Shown here: positions 24,355 to 34,700 of the stretch, one piece after another
How positions within the stretch are numbered: position 1 is the stretch's first letter
Layout of the letters: every line of letters starts with the position of its first letter
Assembly: GCA_017590115.1 (NCBI GenBank)
Contig: JAGGNK010011114.1
Coordinates: 124,001 to 188,000, forward strand
DNA from: Montifringilla adamsi
Lineage: Eukaryota > Chordata > Aves > Passeriformes > Passeridae
Direction: 5' to 3'
Length of the DNA stretch: 64,000 nucleotides
Notes under the pieces: generated by a model
What the model saw: the letters and a program-made list of their open reading frames with translations, nothing else
Told to the model about the DNA's origin: nothing
Databases searched by the model: none
Position numbers and translations under genes: made by a program

Positions 24355-24655
24355 TGAAGCGCCAGTAAGGAACAATGGGAATTCCCTGGCCCTCAGCTTG
24401 GTCCCGCCTGCCCACACCACTGCCCTCGGGAAGCGCTGCTCTTCCCGGCTGGAAAGCCAACAAACATTTTTTCCTTTGTCCCTTAAAATTCTTCTCTGAA
24501 AACCTCTGTTCTCCCACGTTTCTCCTCGAACACATCCTTCTCCCTCGTGTCTCCTCGGTCCCTCCCTGAGCGTGTGGCTTCGCTGCTCCCCGGCGCTTCG
24601 GCAATTAATATAATTGATGCTGAGGCTCGCTGGGCCGGCGAGAGGCGCCGAGGGC

Positions 24656-26272
24656 TCAGGCCAGGGCCGGCCGTGCCAGCACCATGACGCGCTGCAGCTG
24701 CTCGTAGGACACAAACATCACCACGTTCCAGGAGCCCAGCCGCAGGAAGGACGGGACGAAGCTGTGCCGGCAAAAGCAGGGCTGAAGGGGACGTGCCGGG
24801 GACATCCCCAAAGGCCTGCACGTGGGTGGGGGAATTTGGGGGGCCCGTGCGGACATCGCAGCCACTGTGCAGGTGCTTGACTCACCCCTTGTAGAGGCCG
24901 GCGGGGCCGTCCTGCATGAGCAGGGCCAGCAGGCAGCTCAGGGCGTTGCGGTACTGCCCGGGGCTGGCGTTCATGTACCGCGTCTTCACCACGTCCACCG
25001 GGGATGCCACCACCGTGGCACAGAACCCGGCGCCGAAGGCGGCCACGAAGTGGCACGGGACGTTGTCTAAAGGTGGGGAAGAGCTGGGGGTTGGATGCTG
25101 CAGGGACAGGGATGGCACCTGGCCGTGTCCCCCCGTGCCGTCCTCACCTGTCATGAGCTGTGCCCGCAGCAGCGCGTCCTTGAGCAGGTCGTAGGTGACG
25201 AGCTCCCCGCAGTTGATGATGGCATTGCGGGCGATGTTGGGCAGCGTCCCTGCGCAGGAGGGTGGTGGCATTGGGACTGCTGCTCACAGCCCCGACTGGA
25301 GCATCCTGGGCAGGTGCCCCAGCCCTGCTGCCCCCATCCTTCTTCCCCTCCTCGTCACCATTTCCAGTCTACTCCCACCGCGTCCCTTTCCCACGCCCAT
25401 CCCTGTGCACGCCTACCTCTCCAGAGCCCGCGGATGCCCTCCTCCCTGGCGATGGTGCGATAGGCGTCCACGGTGCCGCTGTAGCGGCGGGCGCTGTCCG
25501 GCAGGGCCCCGCAGGCCTGGAAGCGCACCTTGACCACGTCGGTGGGCTGGGCGCAGGCCACGGCCACAGCCCCCGTGGTGCAGCCGGCCAGGAGGCGCGT
25601 GGCCATGCCTGTGTCTGGAGAGGACAGGAATTGGGACTCCTGGCCCTGCGGAGCCCCCCAGCCCTGCAGGGACCCCAGGGCGAGTGGCTGTGGTGCTTCA
25701 CAGAGGGCCAGTTTAGGGGGTTGTGGCGCCAGGGTGAGTTTCTCCCTGGGAAAGGGCAGTGCCTCAGGAAGGGAGTGTGCAGGGAAGTGCTGGACACTCA
25801 CTCTCAGCACCCTTGGGGGTGTAGAGCTGCTTCACAGAGTCATAGAGCCCGATGCGGATGGAGGCGAAGCTCATCTGGCGCTGCAGCCCAGCTGCCAGCC
25901 CGCTGTAGAGGCTGCGGGCTCCCTCCGTCCTCACCATGGTGCTGAGCGTCCCCAAAACACCCCGGTACTGCACAGAGCTGATGGTGCGGGGGATCCTCAC
26001 CTCGCCCTGGATCTGTGGGGTGCCCACTGTATCACCCACCTTCCATTCCTCCCCAGGTGTCCCCAGCTGCGTGGCAGAGGTGGCGTGCAGAGTCCCACGC
26101 CGTGTCCCCAGGCGCTCCCTTTGCCCGGGGGTTTTGGGGATCGTACCTGCAGCCGCACCTTGGCGGTGTCCAGGGGGAAGGTGCACAGGTCAGCGACGCA
26201 GCCGGCCATCCCCGCGCTGACGAACTTCATGGCGGCCGTCGGGGGCACCTCGGGGGGCTTCAGACCCACCAT
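24656..26272 (-). CDS. UCP3: UCP3 / avian uncoupling protein, mitochondrial carrier (6 coding exons)
   Basis: Inner-membrane SLC25 carrier; avian UCP is the sole bird member of the UCP1/2/3 group, expressed mainly in muscle and linked to fatty-acid-dependent proton leak and control of oxidants. Coding exons in transcript order: 26147-26272, 25802-26012, 25417-25614, 25148-25249, 24886-25066, 24656-24761. All are GT-AG and the phases agree. They total 924 bp, giving 307 aa, the chicken avUCP length. The three carrier signatures are intact: [18 protein letters not shown] and [11 protein letters not shown], marking three repeats of about 100 residues with two helices each. The start [13 protein letters not shown] matches avUCP. 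The last nine residues ([10 protein letters not shown] region) diverge from the family. Upstream are a noncoding exon and TATA box. It lies head-to-tail with C2CD3 as in mammals, but UCP2 is absent downstream, as known for birds. Confidence 0.97.
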
Positions 26273-26596
26273 GGTGGCAGAGGGGCTGGAAGGAGAGGAG
26301 GGTTTGTGGGGGAGCCAGCAGGGTGCATCAGGACAGGGCTTCACGTGGGTGTCCTATTCGGCGACGGAGGTGATGATGTGCCATGGTGGCTCTTGGTGGC
26401 TTTGGTCAATCCCAAAAACCATATCCTGCCCTGTCTGCTCCCTTCTGTCGCAGGGAAACTGAGGCACAGGGCTTGCTCAGCATGGGACCACCAATGCCCA
26501 CCCTTCCCTATCCCACCCCAGCCATAACAGGGGATGCTGGGTGAGATCATCCCCCCAGAGTGACCTGCCCGGAGCCATGTCCCTCTGTGGCCTCAC

Positions 26597-26650
26597 CGTA
26601 GGGACCTCGGCACAGTGTTCAGCTCCTGCCTTGCACAGACAGTGCCCTGA
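26597..26650 (-). other. UCP3: UCP3 noncoding first exon (5'UTR)
   Basis: A donor TACG|GTGAGG ends this exon at 26597, and the coding exon has an acceptor (ccttccag, exon from 26285) 13 bases before the ATG. This gives the usual UCP layout of an untranslated exon before the coding ones. The transcription start near 26650 is inferred from the TATA position. Confidence 0.6.
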
Positions 26651-26672
26651 GAGCCGGCCCCCGGGCCCCACC

Positions 26673-26680
26673 CTTATATA
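26673..26680 (-). promoter_or_regulatory. UCP3 TATA box
   Basis: Minus-strand TATATAAG set in GC-rich DNA, about 80 bases upstream of the donor of the putative noncoding exon and 400 upstream of the ATG. Confidence 0.65.
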
Positions 26681-26699
26681 GCACCCAGGGCGACATTCC

Positions 26700-28100
26700 A
26701 GCAGCCACGGATCGGGTGACAGGAAAACAGCGTTCCCCCGGTGGCATTTCACTTGACGGGGCTGGGTCACCTGGCACCCGACTGAGGTGGCTGTTTCAGC
26801 CCTCGGCCCCCCTCCCGGGGCTCAGCCATGGGGAGGGGGGTCCTGCCCAGACCCCCTGCACTGGACTGGGGAGGAATGTCGGTTTTTACCCTAAAACCAC
26901 TCTGGGAAGGACGAAATGCAGAAAACCCTCGCCCCAAAGCTTCACAAGTGGTTTGGGGGCAGCGCAGCACTGAGCTCTTTGTGCAGGGCAGGCTGGATCC
27001 CTCTGCCCGACAAGACCACGAGCCACAATCCATCCCAGACAGCTGCTGAGCTCCCAGCAGGATTGCCCCTGCATGGTGGAATGTGTTCCCCGAGCTCAGG
27101 TGGAGCTGGGGCTGGGTGAGCACCTTGGAGTGAAATCCACCATCAAACCCATGACACTGTCGGGAGCGTGGCCGGGCACTGGGTCTGAGGCTGCCACGAG
27201 GGACTGCGCTCAGGAGAAAGAGGCTGGAGGCCAAGGTGGAGTGAAGAAAGGTCCCTTTTCCTCCCTTTTTTAAAAACTCTGTGTGTTTAACCCTTGGTGC
27301 TCATTAGCCCCACATGCAGGAAGGATGTGCCTCAGGATGTGCTGCGAGCCTCCACACTCAGGCCTGAGCTTGCCTTGTTTGAGGAGGACTTTGGTCCTGA
27401 CACCCTGGAGCCACCTTTGCTCCATCCCTCGGGCTCCAGACAAAAGCTGCCTGGCACTGACAGCCCTCTCCAGCTGGCTCCTGCCTTGTTTTCCTGCCCG
27501 GCTCCACAGCTGACCCAAATCTGGAAGGAAGATGCTGTTTACCTCATGCCCAAGATATAGCTCAGGGTCAGTGCTGTGACCTCGGCCATGGCAGTCATCC
27601 CAGCCCAGCTGGCATCCTGCCTGGTCTTTTTTGGGGATGCCACCAGGAGAAAGCAGCCTGCACGTCACTCCTGTCCTTCCAGGGGACACTGGGTGCCTTT
27701 ACCTTCCATCCCGACCCTGCAAGGGCAGGGAAAGGGGCCACAAGCACAGGGCAAGTTGTGCCAGCAGTGACTGACGCATTCAGGGCGTCCCCTGGGAAAA
27801 ACAACACTGCAGAAGTGTGAGAAAAAAGGGATGCTGATCCTTTGGCTGCTGAAATCCTGAATTCCACGTGTGGTTTGAGAAGCAGCTCAGACTGGAAGTG
27901 ACTTAGCCCACATGGGGCTGTGCTGCATGGTGATACTCAATTCCTTGGCAAAGCCCTGCTCTTTCCATGTGCTCCTGGCCACCCCTGATTCCAGCAGCAT
28001 TTCTCAGACCTGGAAGCTCATGTGGGAGAGACTCCAGTCTACTGTTGAGGAAAGGTTCCTGCCCTGGCATAGGGACACTTGGCACAGGCTGACAAGAAAC
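26700..28100. other. UCP3 upstream / C2CD3 downstream intergenic region
   Basis: About 1.4 kb between the UCP3 promoter and the C2CD3 poly(A) signal. I see no gene or clear repeat. Regulatory elements of UCP3 would lie here, but none can be named from sequence alone. Confidence 0.45.
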
Positions 28101-28109
28101 CAGGGGAAT

Positions 28110-28115
28110 TTTATT
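28110..28115 (-). terminator. C2CD3 poly(A) signal AATAAA
   Basis: Minus-strand AATAAA about 520 bases downstream of the C2CD3 stop codon. Confidence 0.6.
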
Positions 28116-28636
28116 GAAACAAATGCTGGAGACAGCAGTACAAAAATAACTGAGCTCTGCTGGCATCAAAGTCTGTTCTCTGAAAGGTGTACAAAAATAA
28201 TTTAAATATAAATATAAAAGTCTCATCTTTCTAGTCATCCTCTTTTGTACACCCACCAGATTTTACGGTGCCCTTGGCCTGTGTTCACACAAGCACTTTG
28301 GGCACCTGTGGAAGCAGAGAATTGTGTTGCCCACCAATTGTTTTTGAAAGGGCCATTTCACAGGAATAAATCCTAAAACTGGACTACTTGGAGAGCAGAT
28401 GGATCATGGGTTATCCACACAGGTGTGTCTCACTGGGGACCTGCCCCTACAAGACACAGCTCCCTGTGGGTGCCCACAGGCTTTAAGCCTTTCTAAATAT
28501 GGGACTTCAATTAACTAACCAATTAGGCAAACTAAAAGCAGAGCCTGAAAGCTGTGGCTTCCACCTCCCCTTTACTGGGGGCTCCTCCTTTGTCCGTGCA
28601 TCTGGCCATGGCTTAGGAAGCTCTGCTGTGCCAGCA

Positions 28637-28771
28637 CTATTCCTTCTTGGAGAGCTGAGCAGAGAAGATCCTGGCGATTCTTTTGGCCTCCTCCTCAGAG
28701 AGCTCGGGGCTGGGCCTGGGACGGTTTGCTCTTCGGTAGGGGATTCCTCCAGGCACTGCTGCACTCCTGCT
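28637..28771 (-). CDS. C2CD3: C2CD3 last coding exon
   Basis: Preceded by a strong acceptor (ccctctctccccag). It encodes 44 residues ending [20 protein letters not shown], then TAG, closely resembling the end of the long human isoform. The exon before it (33542-33644) carries [19 protein letters not shown], another conserved block, and ends in phase 0 at GTAAGT, matching this exon's phase. The intron between them is about 4.8 kb and filled mainly with CR1 copies. Confidence 0.88.
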   Translation of the reverse strand, partial: SRSAAVPGGIPYRRANRPRPSPELSEEEAKRIARIFSAQLSKKE

Positions 28772-31700
28772 CTGGGGAGAGAGGGACCAGGTGTCAGAGC
28801 TCTTGGCTTCATGTCATGGCAAACCACAGGGCTGTGCAGAGGGTGACAAGTTAGACACACAGGAAAAACCACCCCAATGAGAAAGAGAACGATCTGAACC
28901 CTGGAACGGTGAGTGCCCACCCCTGGCCAAAGTCTCCCTGTATGAAGTCAAATGGCAATGGTGTAGTCACTGGGACCTGACTGCTTTTTGGCTTTCCATT
29001 ATTATTTTACTTTATAATTTGCAGAACCTGAAGACCAAATCTCACAGGGCAGAGGCAATGCTCTGTCAACAACAAATCCTAAGCCTGCTGACAGGACAAG
29101 GCAGGAAAGGGGTTTAAACTAAAAGAGGAGAGATTTAGATTAGATATTGGGAAGAAATTCTTCCCTGTGAGGGTGCTGAGGCCCTGGCACAGGGTGCCCA
29201 GAGAAGCTGTGGCTGCCCCTGGATCCCAGGAAGTGCCCAAGGCCAGGCTGGACGGGGCTTGGAGCCACCTGGGCGACTGGAAGCCATGGCAGGGGGTGGC
29301 TCTGGATAAGCTTCATGGTCCCTCCCAGCCCAAGCCATCACTGAGTCCATGATAAACGGGATGGGCCAGGCTCAGCTGCCTGCAGGGACCCCAGGGCAGC
29401 AGCCCACGAGAGGAAAAGCCCTGCTTTAACCAGTGTCTTCTCCTCCGTGCTTGGCCAGCAGCCTCCCGGCAGCCTGGCTGTGTCCCTGGTGCTCCAGCAG
29501 CATGGGAAGATGAGTAATTTCAGCATACAAAGAAACACATTTCCCCCCAGCTAGTTCAGAGCTGGGCTGTGCCTGTGGAACACGGAGAAAAGTGATCCTG
29601 CTCCAGGAGCCTTTAAGGGAGGAAGCTGGGGGGCCAGGAAGGTCTTTTGGAAAACTGATCCAACAACTGGCCTTTCACCTACATCCCTGGGCTGCTTCTC
29701 TGAGCCTTGGGAAAGGTCTCCTGAGGTGCCCAGCTCCCTCCCAGGAGAAACAGCTCCAGGATCCTGTTTTGTGCACTTTGAGATGCACTGTCTGGAGAGG
29801 GAAATGGCTTTTTCAGGAATAAGTGAGTCCTTGTGTTTGGTAACCTGTGCATTACAGCCTGCAGGTAAAATACTTCCTGTTCTTACTGCACATGGATAAT
29901 CAGGAGAACCTTTGCTTTGCCCTTCTTTCTTCTTAACAATTCTCCAGGATGAATTTCCTAAACCAAAGTACAAGGAGCCCAGAGAGATTAAATGCAGACC
30001 TGGCCACAGCAAAAGCTTAAAAACCAGCAGAAAGAGCTGCTTGCTGGGCAAAGCACCTCCCTTGGACAGGGCTGTCCAGAGACCAGGACAGTAGCTCATT
30101 CTTCCCACACTGTTTTCTGCCCAAGGAACAGCCAAAAGGTCAGGAGTGGCTGGAGAGGGGCAGTGACCAGGCCCTCTGCTGATCCCTGAGTTCTGCACAG
30201 CACTTGAAAACATCTCTCCAGGAAACTCCCCCAATCTGCCAACTAACCCTATTTCAAAGGTGCACGAAACTGCATTTCCTGCCTCCCACAGCTCCCCTTT
30301 CCCATGTGCCACGTGTCCTACACAGCCAGGGATGGAGAGCCTGCACCTCCCATTTTCAATGTAAGGAACAGAATCCCAGAATGGTTTTGGTGGGAAAGGA
30401 CCTCAGAGCCCATCCAGTGCCACCCCTGCCATGGGCAAGACACCTTCCAGTATCCCAGATTGCTCTAAGCCCCAATGTCCAGCCTGGCCTTGGGATCCAG
30501 GGGCAGCCACAGCTGCTCTGGGCACCCTGTGCCAGGGCTCACCACCCTCACAGTCAGTAATGCCCTCCTAACATCTAATACCCCTATAACGCTCTGTTCT
30601 CCAAAGCCACAAGAGCAGGTGCCTGATGCCATCTGATGTCACTGAGGTGAAGGAAAGCAGTCTGTTTGCTCCCACAGTCAGGAAACCAGGTGTGCTTGGA
30701 AAACACACCACTGGCATGTTTCAGAGATCAGCACCTGAAATACACCTCCTCCCATCTTCCTACCATTGCCCAATGTGCAGGATGAAGTGGTGTTAGATGT
30801 GTGTGTCTATCCCAATGACCTCCCTGAGAAGGAACTTCCAGCTGTGGGAGAGGTTTAACACCAGTTCTTGCTGCTGTTTCACATGTACAGGTGTGACTCA
30901 AAATGAGTGAGGTTTGAAAGCACCATTAACACTCCCAGCTCAGAGACATGACCAGAATCAGACTCCTGGAATTGAGGTTGCAGAAGACATGTAAGATCAT
31001 GGAGCTGTTCCCTCAGCACTGCCAAGGCCACCATTATCCCCTGTCCCCAAGTGCCACATCCACACAGCTTTAAATCCCTCCAGGATGGGGGGACTCACCA
31101 CTGCCCTGGGCAGCTGTGCCAGGGCTGGACAGCCCTTAGGGAAAGAAATTTTCCCCAATATCCACTCTGATCCTCCCCTGGCCCAGCCTGAGGCCGTTCC
31201 CTCTCCTCCTGTCCCTGTTCCCTGGAGCACAGCCCGACCCCCCCGGCTGTCCCCTCCTGGCAGGAGCTGTGCAGAGCCACAAGGGCCCCCTGAGCCTCCT
31301 TTGCTCCAGGCTGAGCCCCTTCCCAGCTGCCTCCCCTGCTCCTGGTGCTCCAGCCCCTTCCCCAGCTCCCTTGCTCTTTTTTGGACACCAAACCTTCCTG
31401 TGACCCATCTCCCAGGCAGTTTCTGGCTGCCAGTTTGCTGCCCTGCATAGTTTCCAGAGCACACATCTGAAGTGTCGTGTTTACACCGCTCCTCACCCCA
31501 GCACAGGCTCAGGTCAGTGCCCATCCCAGGTCTCCCTGTCTGTCTCTCAGGCTCCAAGTGCCCGGGGCTCAGCCAGGAAGCACACGTGTTCCAGGGGGAA
31601 GCTGCAAGAGGAAAGGGGACTCGTGCCCCGAGGATCACGCTCCGCTCCTCTCCCTGCAGGAATGGCAGCGACACTGAAACCAGCCCAGGATTCTGCTGTG

Positions 31701-34700
31701 CCTGTGTGCCAGGAGCTGGGCTACAGCAGATCCAGGAGCACGTTACAAGCCATGGGGTCCTCCAAGGTCAAGGAATTGCAGTCTTGGAGGCAGAGGAGGT
31801 TTCAGCGCTGTGGCCCAGCGAGCTTGGCAGCAGCTGTGTTTGTGCACAGGGATGGAGGGCGAGCAGATCTGTGTCAACAGGCCACAACCCACCCTGGCAC
31901 CGGCCTGGCACCTGCCCCTGCTTTCCAGCAAGGAAATGAGGAAAATCCAGCAGATCAAGAAGAAACAACACAACCAAGAAAGGAGGTTTTGGCTGTGGCT
32001 GCCGTTGGCATTTTGGAACATATAAATGCCTGTTTTAGTGAATCTGCCCAAGGCTGTGTTATTGCTAATTCACACCGAAGGTAAGTCTGTATGCACAAAT
32101 ATGAATTATTCTGAGTAAAACTGGTTTCCACGTAAGTTTCTTATTCTGTTGGAATGTTCCTAGAGGTGAGAGGGAAAAGAATATCACTGCATTTGGAGAG
32201 AGACTTTAGCCAAGGGCCTGGAGTGCCAGAACAAGGGGAATGGCTTCCCACTGCCAGAGTCATTAGTGCCAGCCAACCCTCAAATTAACGGCTTTAAGAT
32301 CAAAATATCCAAACAGTGCCTTGCTAACATTTTACCTAATTAGGAATAATTTGCAGGGCTTTAGTTCCAGCCACTCAGCTCAGAGCTGCAGACAGGGGGT
32401 TCAAGTGAAGCTGATATTAGTATTAAACCAGAGGTTTCTGTGCCTTCAGAGCTGATAGTGCCTGAGTCTGTTTTGATCCATCAGGCAAGCTGTTCCCAGT
32501 GACATAAATGTCCCTTGAAGTGTTTCATAGCTGATATGGAGAGGAAGAAAGGCATCACCCTGTCTAGGAGTGGTAAGCAAAGAGCTGCTGCACACCCAGA
32601 TCCACACCCACAGCACAGCTGGGGCTGGAAAAGGATCATGGAATTCCAGAATGGCTTGGGTGGGAAGGGACCTTAAAGCTTATCTCATTTCAACCCCTGC
32701 CATGGCAGAGACACCTTCCACTGTCCCAGGCTGTTCCAAGCCCCATCCAACTTGGCCTGGAACATTTCCAGGGATGGAGCAGCCACAGCTGCTCTGGGCA
32801 CCCTGTGCCAGGGCCTCAACACCCTCAGGGGGAAGAATTTCTTCCCAATATCCAATCCAAATCTCCCCTCTTTTAGTTTAAAACTGCTTCCCCTTATCCC
32901 ATCACTACATGCCTGTGTAAAAAGTCTCTCTCTTTTTTATAACCCCTCTTTAGGAACTGAAAATAAGATAAATACATAGACATTGAAACAACTGAACCAC
33001 AAACTTCTGGCAGTGAATAAATCCTTATGAAGATAAAAAAGCAAACCCTCAGCAATCCACAGCTTTCCTGCAGGAGGAACAATCACTCAAGCCATTTTCT
33101 GCTCCCTGGGTCACAGAACCATCACAGGATACCTCTCCAGGAACCCCCTCCTGCTGCAAACTCCCTCATTTCATCCTGGTCCAAAAGAGATGAACTGAAG
33201 CCATAATCACAAGTGAGAACCCCTCAGAACCGGGCACGTCACCTCACATTACAGCACAAAGAAGTGCAGAGAGAGAACCTGCCCCTGCCCCTGCCGGAGC
33301 AGCATTTCCTGAGCACGCTCAACAACTGGTGGATATAAAGGCATAGGGATCACAGAGACACAGCCACGGATGTTAACCCATCCTCACGGAGAGAAGAGGT
33401 GTCAGGAAGAGTCCCCCTGACTCTGCTGGAAGCCATCACATCTAAGCTGAGTGCTGCCAGGCCAAGGAAGGGAGAAGTTTTGTTCCTGCTTCAAGGAATG
33501 GACTGAGTTGGACAGTAAAGGAAAGGACATCCCATACTTACTTTTGGAGGTGTGGAAGGATGGGAAGAAGTGCAGAGCAGTCTCATGGAGGCCTCCATCT
33601 CCTGGGGTGGAAGGAAGAAGTTGGGAACAACAGCCGGACCACATCTGAGCAGAACTGTTCAGGAACAACCTTTGGCAGTATGCAGTTGCACAGAGGCCCA
33701 GGTGCGGAAAAAGCCTCAGCTGTTAACAGGTCCCAAACAGTAAATTTCATTTGTTTTAATCATTATTCCATTGTTCTGAACACGTGGATCTCTCACCTGG
33801 GCTCGCAGAGCACAGGAAACTGACTCGCTTTAAAACAATACCTCACAAATCTACAGAGGACTTCATCCTGCAAAGATTCCAACACTCACTCCATGATTTG
33901 TAATTTGTGCAAGAAACATTAGGAAGTATTTTAAAAGCAAAATAAAGCACTTTCTTTTGATACAGGAGAAACACAAGAGCTCTAACACATGGGGAAAAAG
34001 AACAGGGAGAGAAAATGCAACAAGATGTAGGAACCACCCAAAATGAAGTGACTCTCACAAATTACAAAATTTGCTGGCTACAGGTTTCAAGAAAGTCATC
34101 ACTACAGTGTGTGAAACAGCGTAACGGGGTCCTCCAACACCCTCCCAGATCACCAGCTCTGGATTCATTTCCCAGGGAAGAACTTCACATTGCACGTTTC
34201 TCTGTCCTGAGGCCAGGGAGACTCTAACTAAGCACAAGAGCCATGGAATGTAAGAGTGTTTAAGAAAAGAGTAAAGGATACAAAGTGATTTTTTGTTTGA
34301 TGGGGTTTTCTGAGCCTTCCACTGGGTCTTCACTGCTGTCATCAGGGAAGCTCTCACTGTTTCTTTCCGAGCCAGCTTGGGCAGATACACTCTGAAGACA
34401 GTTCTCATCAGAGCCACTTCCTTCCTTGCCTTGGTGATCTCCATTTATAACCTCAGCATCTTCCTCCTCCCCTCTCTCAGTGGCTTTTTGATTGGTCAAA
34501 CCCATGTCTCCTGAGGATGGCAGCAGTTCCTTGGAGCCTGCAGGGAACTCCACACTTTTCTTTATGGGTTCAGTGCTCAGTGTTCTGCTCCAGAGGCTCG
34601 GCTCAGCTGGCAGAAGCAGCTCCCTCTCCGCTGTTCCCGTGCTGCTGGGGAAGGTCTGGCAGTCTCCTGCTGCTGTTCCCGTGCTGCTGGGGAAGGTCTG

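Noticed and set aside
28507..28770. Alternative frame of the last C2CD3 exon
   Set aside because: The phase-0 frame ends in [20 protein letters not shown], the conserved C-terminus, while the alternative reading has no similarity and would need a different phase from the previous exon.
29551..30312. 253-codon minus-strand reading between the last two C2CD3 exons
   Set aside because: The C2CD3 phase chain joins directly from 33542 to 28771. This reading has no matching splice sites and no similarity to C2CD3.
31000..31700. Readings of 100-225 codons on both strands
   Set aside because: The interval is mostly a minus-oriented CR1 copy; the readings have no coherent domain.
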